Notes under the pieces: model-generated | Seen by the model: the letters and a program-made list of their open reading frames with translations, nothing else | What the model was told of the DNA's origin: nothing | The model's database searches: none | Assembly: GCA_016630955.3 (NCBI GenBank) | Contig: CM049985.1 | Coordinates: 2,046,001 to 2,110,000 of the forward strand | DNA: 64,000 bases | Reading direction: 5' to 3' | Origin: Didymella arachidicola | Lineage: Eukaryota; Ascomycota; Dothideomycetes; Pleosporales; Didymellaceae | Shown: positions 56,808-64,000 of the stretch, piece by piece | How positions within the stretch are numbered: the stretch's first letter is position 1 | Layout of the letters: the number at the start of each line of letters is the position of its first letter | Translations under genes and position numbers: made by a program

Positions 56808-58358
56808 CTAATCAGCAACAGGGACTGGCGGCGAAGGCAATGCCGTGGTCGCTGGACGCTCGAACTCCCCAGACTCGCGTTTGAAGCTCTTGATGCTTCC
56901 GGTTGCACTGTGCTGCGACTCCCTGTCTGGGCTCCTGCCTCCCTGACTGTGCGTGTCCAGATCTGACAGGGTAGGTCCCGTAGCTCCACCCTTCCACCTT
57001 TTCTGGTACGGCTCAATGTAGCTTAAGCCCTCTCGTTTGATGTCTGATTGCATCATTGGTGCAGGAGCTGTCCGTGCACCACTGACCAAGTCCTCTGCAG
57101 AAGCTGGATGTATCTGAGGCAGAGGTTGGCTGAGTTGTGGCGGGACACTGGACCTCGAGAGTGTGTTTGCGCGTCGGCGGCTGAATGAATCATTTCTGCG
57201 TCGGCCTTGGCTTGATCCACTGTCGGTACGATGGTGAAAGGATTGTATCGGCCCCTGCTGTTGGGGTGGAGGAGTGGCCTGGTATTGCTGCGCAGGTACA
57301 AGTGAGGGATTTGGCATTAAAGGAGCAGTGTTGGCGGGAGTGAAGCCGTGTGAGGTCGGCGCGGGCGTATGTGCGGGCACAGCGTTGCTCTGAGAGGGGG
57401 AGCTGCTAGAAGTCGCGGACGGGTGAAGCTGGAAAACTGGAGCATTCGCACGCGCACTCATCTCTTGCTCGCCCAGCTGCCAATGCATGGATTCGGCTGA
57501 TCGCCACGGAATGCCCATCTCGGTAGCTACTTTCTGCCACATCTGATCCTTGAAGCTAAAACATCGTCAGTACATGATCGCGAACGCAATTACTATCATG
57601 CCTCTCATTTGAGATGGATGAGGCGCAGTCAAGAACTGCATGCTGTTGACGGAAGGACAAATGAACCAAATTCCAGGTAAAACACGGTGTACGTACCGTG
57701 CATAGAGTCGTGCAAGTTTATTTTTCTTCTCTTCGTCCCAGATAGCTCGCTTTTCAAGATAGTTCTGATAGCGCAGTCGGCAAGAGATGGAGCTTCTTCC
57801 AGGAAGGCGCTTTGCAATATCGTCCCACTTCATGCCTTGACCTCGCAGCTCGATGGTTAGATTGTCTTCTTCTGGTGTCCATTTCGACTGCTTTTTGGCG
57901 GGGCTCTCATCTGGAAGTGGCGTTTGGGAAGCTTGTCGCTTGATGACCTGGTGAGGAGGCGATCGGTTTGAGCCGGGTGGACCATGATGAACAGGACCGG
58001 GGCCCGGAGGACCAGCGTACAGCGGACGGAACTGAGGATGAGATGATGGGTCAGGGTGTCGCTGAAGGTCTGATATAGCTGGTAGAACAGGTCCGCCCAT
58101 CATCGTTGGTACAGCTGAAGGTGCCGACGTTGGCGCCTGGGCTAGGTAACCCGAAGTTGGACCGTATGGCGACGCTGCATACGAAGGTGACCCATTTGCG
58201 TATGCGGGGGAGGCGGCGTGTGCAGGGGATGTAGTGTACGCCGAAGGAGCTGTGGTGTATGTCCTTGCTGCAGTGGAAGTGGAGGCCACTGAAGCTACGC
58301 TCTTCTTGCTTGCCGGCGACTCGGAGCCACGGGGCTCGAGCAGAAGGTTGATATCCAT
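56808..58358 (-). CDS. Myb/SANT-domain DNA-binding regulator
   Basis: Two exons (58358-57697, 57555-56808) give 469 aa. It is a predicted nuclear transcription factor. After a Ser/Ala/Tyr/Pro-rich N-terminus of about 155 residues comes a Myb repeat, KWTPEEDNLTIELRGQGMKW..IAKRLPGRSSISCRLRYQNYL. It has the spaced tryptophan and the PGRS turn before the recognition helix. A second SANT-like segment follows immediately (AIWDEEKKNKLARLYARFKDQMWQKVATEMGIPWRSAESMHWQLG), split by the 141-nt intron after LYAR. The C-terminal half is Gln/Pro/Ser-rich with basic patches (QGRRRNDSFSRRRAN). This resembles a conserved Pezizomycotina Myb-like family; a specific target is not known. It sits alone between two long gene-poor regions, suggesting large regulatory flanks. 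Confidence 0.88.
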
Positions 58359-61300
58359 GATGTTAGATGTACTGACTCACGGCAAGACCATGCACTGGGA
58401 GACTGTAGTGATAGATTTGCTGTCACCGGTCTCAGGGGGCTCGAGCTCAGTGTCTGTGTAGGCTCGAGTGAGTGTTGAAGCAATACGAGAAGATCACCTG
58501 ACGTTGATCGATGCTTTGCTCAGAATCAGGACTTCTTTCTGTTATGATGGAGATGAATTGTGCGATGAAGAGCAGGGCTGATGGTGACAAGTTTGGCAGT
58601 GCTGACGCAGCGATGTGGTGTTGCTCCTTGATCGGCAGTCAATCCGCGTGGGGTATCGAGTCGTAACGGCGAGATGGATTAGGCGTTGGAGTACCACGAC
58701 GGCGAGATGGAATGTCGGAGGATTGCTGACTGTTGACGAAGATGAAGCTGAGGTTGTTGTGAGGTGACGAGACTCTAGATAGAGCTAGATGCGCCGATGT
58801 AGGCTAAAGTGACCAGTCGTGAGGTACCCACGAAGATACAGGATCTAACTGGTCGTTGGAGTCAGGCTACTTCGAAGAGGATCCAGGCAATTGGGCAGGG
58901 GCGTGAAACAGGCCAACCAATGGGTCCGAGAGCGACAATTGCGCTTAGCCACCGATTTTTCAAAGCAGTCAATGGTAGAAACGCAGTGGTGCAAGATGCA
59001 TGCAGGCCGGCGAGAGTGGAGGATGGGTTAGCAGGGTCGAGGTAATAGGGTACGCATGGATGTATGAGTAGAGGGAGTTAGTGTCAAGTGCAATACGAGG
59101 ACATGCATCCCTTGGGCTCGGAGTCGCCTCACTGCCCATAGTGGTAGGGATCCGGGGGCTTGGGATTAAGATGTACGTTTCTGACTTGACACTGACTACT
59201 CTGGCGCTATCCATTGGCTTTGACGGCGCCACTTTGACCCACAGACCACATCAAGGCAGCACTGTTGATCTGTGGAAGCATGTATTTGGGAGCTTAGCGA
59301 GCATCAAAAAGAAATGATCTGGAGGGCGAGTCTACGAACGCAAGTGTAACGAAAAAGCAGATCCTGTGCTCCGGTCGAGCGTGGACAAAGGCGGTGACGT
59401 ATCCCCACTTCGACGACAACGCATCTGGAGATCTGGTTCATGTTTCCCATCACTCACATTGGCTTCACTCGCAGGCTTGATCCCGCTTCAAGCTCTTCTT
59501 CGTCAGGCCGCAATGCGCACCCAGGCCGCGGCGTCTGCAGTGCTGGCAACAACAGGGGAATTCTCACGGTCACCGGAGCATAGTTGAATGGGTCGTGGGG
59601 CAGCGAATCAGGCATGAAGTTGGCGGTGAACATGCTCAGGGATGTCGGATGTCAAAGCCAAGGGTCGTGTCCAAAAATGCAGAAGCGCGATGACCTGGCG
59701 GTGCGAACAAGATCTGCAAGCATCCTTCGTCCGCCCTACGGCAATCTTGCGCACCAGAGGCTGCGGTAGCGAACGCATGTTAGCCTCGCGAACACTGACT
59801 TCATTATGGCGGTGCAGCTGCTTATTTGTCTGCGCTGGCAAGAAAAAGGGTTCAGGACTTGCTTTTGAAGTTCACACTCGCCAAAGCACTCCACAGTGGA
59901 TGTCCATGTCCTTCACGCAACGGTTGGCGTCACTTCGGACCAGAGAAGCGGTGAACTGCGATGAACTGCCGAGTGATGGCCGTAACATTTAGCATACGAT
60001 GGCGTACCAGCGATGCCGTACATGTTTGGAGCCTTCGTGTAGCTCCGGGTCAGGCCGTTATGAGGCTAGGCTGGCTTTGTCGACCTGTACTACCGCACCC
60101 ACGTGAGACATGCCTCAGCCGAACTGCGGCGCAGCGAGCTCTGTGCTGTCCTGCACAGTCCACGTTGTTGTGCGTAAGTCCTGTGTTGTCAGGCGTCATC
60201 GTACGAGCTTCGAAGTCTTGCCGGCAGCTGGTCTCTGGCAGCGTGAACATTAGAGATGTCGCTTAGCCAAGCATTGCATCACACAGTGCAAGCAGTCAAG
60301 GGTTCGCAATGATGTACATGGCGGTGAGTGCTGCCCGAAGCCGACGTTTGATGAATCAGTTCGAGATGGCAGGGCTACCGGACCCAAAAGGCCGAGGTGC
60401 ATTAGCCGGGATCGAGTGAACAAGTGTTCCGTGCGCTCTCCACGCTTGAATAAGAGGGCTGGCGGCGACTCGCGCCTTGACGTGATGAAAGGACCCCCCA
60501 CAGAGCGTTTTGCAATTTGTCTGCGGCATGACAACCAGACTCTCCCTAGGCCCTGGCCACGACTGCGGCGTTTCGACAGCATCAAATGCTAGACCAGGAG
60601 CCACTTTAAACGGCCACTTGCTTGCGTGTCACACAGCCCTCGCACTCAGTACCTGGCTGATTGTGGGATGCGCGGCTTCTTAGCCCAATGCAGATGAGAA
60701 GCATTGCCAGTTGGCGGTCATCCCAGCGGAACAGTTCATCAAGCTGAGTACGAAGCGATGCGGGCGGCCTGGCGCGATCTCTGAAGCCTGTATTTTCGGA
60801 GCTGGATGTCATTCTGAACAGTGAGCGGTGTAGACTCTGTTTGATTGGCCAGAAATCCACCGATTCCAGTAAAGTAGAAGCTCGCGGCGAGTTCAATGTT
60901 CGACTCATGTTCACCACACACACCGGACAATGGCGGCACCAGACCACCTTTAGTGGGCCAAAAGAGGAGCAGCTTGTCATTAGCAGCAATAGCATCAGAC
61001 TTGGCTGACGACCGGATGGTTTCGAGCGAGCACACGGTGAAGCTCGAGCCGCTGCTGGCCTAACACAACCTCGGAAGCTTCTGAGGCGTTCAGGACGAAA
61101 CGCGCCAAATTCGGCGGTTTCGACACACGATACATAAGAACGTGAGCATCATGAAATCGGGCTTGCTATTTTCCACGAAGACGGACACCACGAATGGAAG
61201 TGCGTGGGGTAGATATGGTTTTGCTGTTTGACAAGTCCCTGAATGTCATCACCAACATTCATCTGATTCTCATGAACCACAAGCTTGGCACTCGCTTAGC

Positions 61301-61623
61301 TTTTCCCATGCAGCCATGCGGCTGACGTGCAACCTGCGTACAACGATACAAGTACATCGCTATGTTAGTCTCTCTTTGGGAAGTGAAGTTGTCAATATTG
61401 TCGGCCGCCATCCGTAAAAATGGGGGTTGGACTGGTCCTGCCTAGTTCGTGATGATCAGGTGCTGTGCTGGCAACACAACCGCGCTTGCCACAAGGATAT
61501 TCTACCGCTGCTGGCGCAGCAGCTACTGCACTTCCACCTCCACGCCAACAAACCGAAAACACATCGTGACCTGGCGCCCGCCTACCCCACTAGTTTGTTC
61601 CTGTCTGCCTCCCACGGTCCAAG
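58359..61623. other. Gene-poor region between divergent Myb and TBCB genes
   Basis: About 3.3 kb upstream of two divergent genes. The frames are short and conflicting, with none I can support. A long 5' leader or extended promoter for the Myb regulator is a reasonable guess. No repeat or mobile-element signature was recognised by eye. Confidence 0.5.
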
Positions 61624-63984
61624 ATGTCACTCCAGAGCGCGGCAGACGTGCCGCTTCTCATCAGCTCACCAAACTCCTCATCTGAACGCCGCATATCGCC
61701 GTCATGGAGCATCGCTCACCTGAAGAGCCGACTAGAGCCAATTACTGGAGTGCCAGCAAGCAGCCAACAGCTGTCTCTACGAGTTGGTTCCCAAGACCCT
61801 TTGCCAATGAGTTCCATTGATGAGGAACAAACGCGGCTTGCGCAGTTCCCTCTGCAGCCCTATGCCGAAATAATCGTAAGTGTTCCAATTCTGTTTCTCC
61901 CATGATAGCAATATCAGCTCTGCACCCTTCGCTCTTCTAAGCCAACAATCATTGGCCTCTCTCCAGCTGCCATATATCGTCTGTCCCAGTACAGCTGCGC
62001 GAACGTCTCTCTTGCGGTAGTCGCTTCGCTGTTCCAGGTTGCTATTCGCTGCCTCGGCCGTCTCTGAGGCTGTTCTCATCAACGTCTCTTACCTGCATGG
62101 AGTGTATGCCCCGCATTGCCCCTCACTAGCCTCAAAAAGGATAGGAGTCCTCGCATTGTATTTCTTCCGGTCTGTCAAGACGTGGGGCGCCATCTGCAGG
62201 CAGATAGCCCGTGGCACTGGTTTCGCGTTGTCAGGATCCAGTTCACTGTCAGCGTTGCTTTTTTTTTCTGAACTATTTTCAGTGACACATGGCCCTATTT
62301 GCGTCAGGGCTAGCCGGCCACACCCTGACATGTACCCTCAACGATGCTGCGCCGACGAATCATTCTAGATAAACAGGATCGTGTACTGACATCCAGCTCT
62401 AGGTCAACGATACTCGGCCACCTGCGGCACGAACCGACTTCTCCGATCTATCAGCTGTCGACAAATATGTGATGCCTGCAGCTGAATACGAAACTCGGAC
62501 TGACAGTGTGCTTGCTTGGAAAAAGGCTCAGAAACTCGGTCGGTTCGATCCAGACGCGCCCAGCATAGAGCAACAGAAAATCCACGCCTCTGAACGTGAG
62601 ATAGAAGAGAGAGGTAAGCAACGTATTTTTCTTGCAATCTACACATGGTGACCGCCCATCCCTCTATTCATCCCAGTCGCTCTACACAGTCGCGGATATA
62701 ACTTCAAACTACATCCATGGGATGAGTAGATTGCAACGAGCCAGCATTGGACATGAATGCTATCGAAGGCACCCCGCCCTAAAAGGCTCAATTGGGTCAA
62801 CCGCATGTGGAGATCTTCAACGCCCACACCATGACTTCATATTGGGGAAAGACATGATGTCTCATCCTTAAATTTCCACAGAGACGACACAGGCAAACAG
62901 ACGGCGTGAAGCTCAATGGGGAATGCCCTCACTAGAGTCACTCTGCCTGCTCTTACGACAAAGGTCCACATCAAGCGCCGTGCATATTCACCTTACTCGT
63001 AAGCATGCACAGAACGCTGCAAGGAGCTCCCGAAAGCACATTCGTCAATACCGAGTCCTTTCGCTGGACAAGAGATTGACTTCGAGTGTTACGGCCGAAT
63101 TGGAGATCAGGCAGCGAGGCTCCTCGCTTCCAAGACCGCCCTGTATGATCCATCCCGCTGGGACCAATCGCAGACGTCAGCAACGCTTTGAAGTGAGCTT
63201 GCCAACATCACGAGTCTTTGCATATTGGCGCTGCGCATTTCCTGTTCGCGCGCCACACACGGGCCCGGTTGTGAAATGGCGTAACAGCATGCGTCGTCCG
63301 CCTTTTGTCCTAGCATGCATGAGCCTCGATCATGCAACCGCCAGAAGCTCATCGACAAGCACCTCCCTTTCGCCCCTCGTTAGTAGATCCAGCCCCAGCC
63401 AAAGTTGATTTGCAGAGATCTATTCCAATCAGGGCAACATGTTAAGCGCGAACCCTGGTGTGGCCCGCTTCCCCATCCGCTCAGCAGCCTCACAGGAGAG
63501 GCACATGTCTACACGTGCAAACGGTGTGAATGATGCACCCAACAGCAATTCACTTTAGACCAAGTGGTGAACGACTGCTCGTCTTTTCATAACGCCCAGC
63601 TCAGCGCCCCGGTGGTTGCAACGTTCCTGCACATCTGCACATCCTCGCCGCACTACTAGCTCTTGTCGCTATCATTATCGTCTCGTATCAGTAGCTAATC
63701 CAGATCTAGGTCTCGTTGTTGGTGGTCGTGTCCGCCTCCTCCCCGAGTCCGATGCGCGAAGGGGCACAGTGAGCTATACGGGCCTCATCCCGGAGATCCC
63801 TGGCATTGGAGCTTGGGTCGGCGTCACGCTCGATGAACCGACTGGCAAGAATGATGGAAGTGTCAAAGGCAAGCGATACTTCGAGTGCGGCAAGAACTGT
63901 GGCGTGTTTGTCAGGCCAGAGCGCTGTGAGGCTGGCGACTTCCCAATCTTGGACGAGTTCGATGAGGATCTGGAGGAGCTTTGA
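61624..63984 (+). CDS. ALF1: Tubulin-folding cofactor B (Alf1/Alp11), with two long introns
   Basis: Three exons (61624-61875, 62403-62613, 63704-63984) give 247 aa, matching the family size. Cofactor B binds alpha-tubulin and, with cofactor E, helps assemble or take apart tubulin dimers. Exon 1 encodes the ubiquitin-like domain (DVPLLISSPNSSSERRISPSW.., then LRVGSQDP, QPYAEII). Exon 2 gives the linker, with the family's AEYETRTDSVLAWKKAQKLGRFDPD. Exon 3 gives the CAP-Gly domain, GLVVGGRVRLLPES, RRGTVSYTGLIPEIPGIGAWVGV, DEPTGKNDGSVKGKRYFEC and GVFVRPERCEAGDFP, ending in acidic DEFDEDLEEL. Only the joined exons give an intact protein. Intron 1 (527 nt) ends with a good branch site, TACTGAC, 13 nt before CTCTAG. 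Confidence 0.93.
61876..62402 (+). other. Long intron 1 of TBCB (527 nt)
   Basis: GTAAGT donor, TACTGAC branch and CTAG acceptor. It is ten times the usual intron in the window. It has a T10 run near 62259. No conserved ORF is seen. Confidence 0.8.
62614..63703 (+). other. Long intron 2 of TBCB (1090 nt), with a 161-codon ORF
   Basis: GTAAGC donor, GCTAAT branch-like site 9 nt before CCAG. It contains a plus-strand ATG frame 62923-63408 of 161 codons (MPSLESLCLLLRQRS...). The same bases carry a possible two-exon alternative: MGNALTRVTLPALTTK at 62916-62963, a 49-nt candidate intron, then 63013 onward. Neither reading matches a family I know. Confidence 0.6.
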
Positions 63985-64000
63985 GTGGCACAGCAGTATG

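Noticed and set aside
62964..63176. Acidic frame without ATG in TBCB intron 2 (GQEIDFECYGRIGDQAARLL)
   Set aside because: Looks protein-like, but it has no start codon, is only about 50 codons and conflicts with the ATG frame on the same bases.
1..64000. Secondary-metabolite cluster or multi-gene defence system
   Set aside because: No polyketide synthase, peptide synthetase, terpene cyclase, NACHT/NLR or cluster-type regulator set was found. The single HET gene and the sugar transporter do not make a cluster.

Overview
The window is nuclear DNA of a filamentous ascomycete (Pezizomycotina). The evidence is the gene content (HET-domain protein, DUF7053-type protein, PMT2, GH85 ENGase, CENP-C), dense spacing, and introns of about 45-90 nt with GT..AG ends and CTRAY-like branch points. 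The protein style suggests Dothideomycetes, probably Pleosporales; that placement is inference from familiarity, not a computed result. No virus, prophage, CRISPR array or secondary-metabolite cluster is visible.

Layout. 1-6.5 kb: the 3' end of a GT32 glycosyltransferase gene, a HET-domain gene converging on it, the TFIIH subunit SSL1 and a CHS7-family membrane protein, the last three on minus. 8-17 kb: plus-strand sugar transporter, PMT2 O-mannosyltransferase, RNase H2 catalytic subunit and an unknown arginine-rich protein. 17-24 kb: carnitine acetyltransferase (minus), RAD57-type recombinase paralogue (plus) and a membrane-anchored SDR (minus). 25-36 kb: a minus-strand run of EDC4-like decapping scaffold, DUF7053-type protein with an octapeptide repeat, MARVEL protein and ENGase. 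36.8-46 kb: plus-strand KDEL receptor, small membrane protein, M1 aminopeptidase, UNC93-like protein and a decayed nitrilase gene. 46-48 kb: a tRNA-Ala(AGC) next to a diverged 177-bp duplication that copied part of it. 48.6-52.5 kb: GIS2/CNBP-type zinc-knuckle protein and CENP-C. 52.5-64 kb: gene-poor, holding only a Myb-type regulator and tubulin cofactor B, whose two introns (527 and 1090 nt) are far longer than any other intron here.

These are mostly housekeeping genes without operon-like logic. Two themes recur. One is secretory pathway, glycosylation and cell wall (GT32, CHS7-like, PMT2, ENGase, KDEL receptor). The other is genome maintenance and chromosome segregation (SSL1, RNase H2, RAD57, CENP-C, with cofactor B for tubulin folding). 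I found no convincing new multi-gene system. The best leads are local: an 8-nt microexon in the CHS7-like gene, the octapeptide array in the DUF7053-type protein, the tRNA-linked duplication, the long TBCB introns with a possible nested ORF, a possible hidden mitochondrial leader exon on the aminopeptidase, and the nitrilase relic.

Gene models were spliced by hand. For each complete model whose exons are listed, the summed length is a multiple of three; the sugar transporter start remains unresolved.
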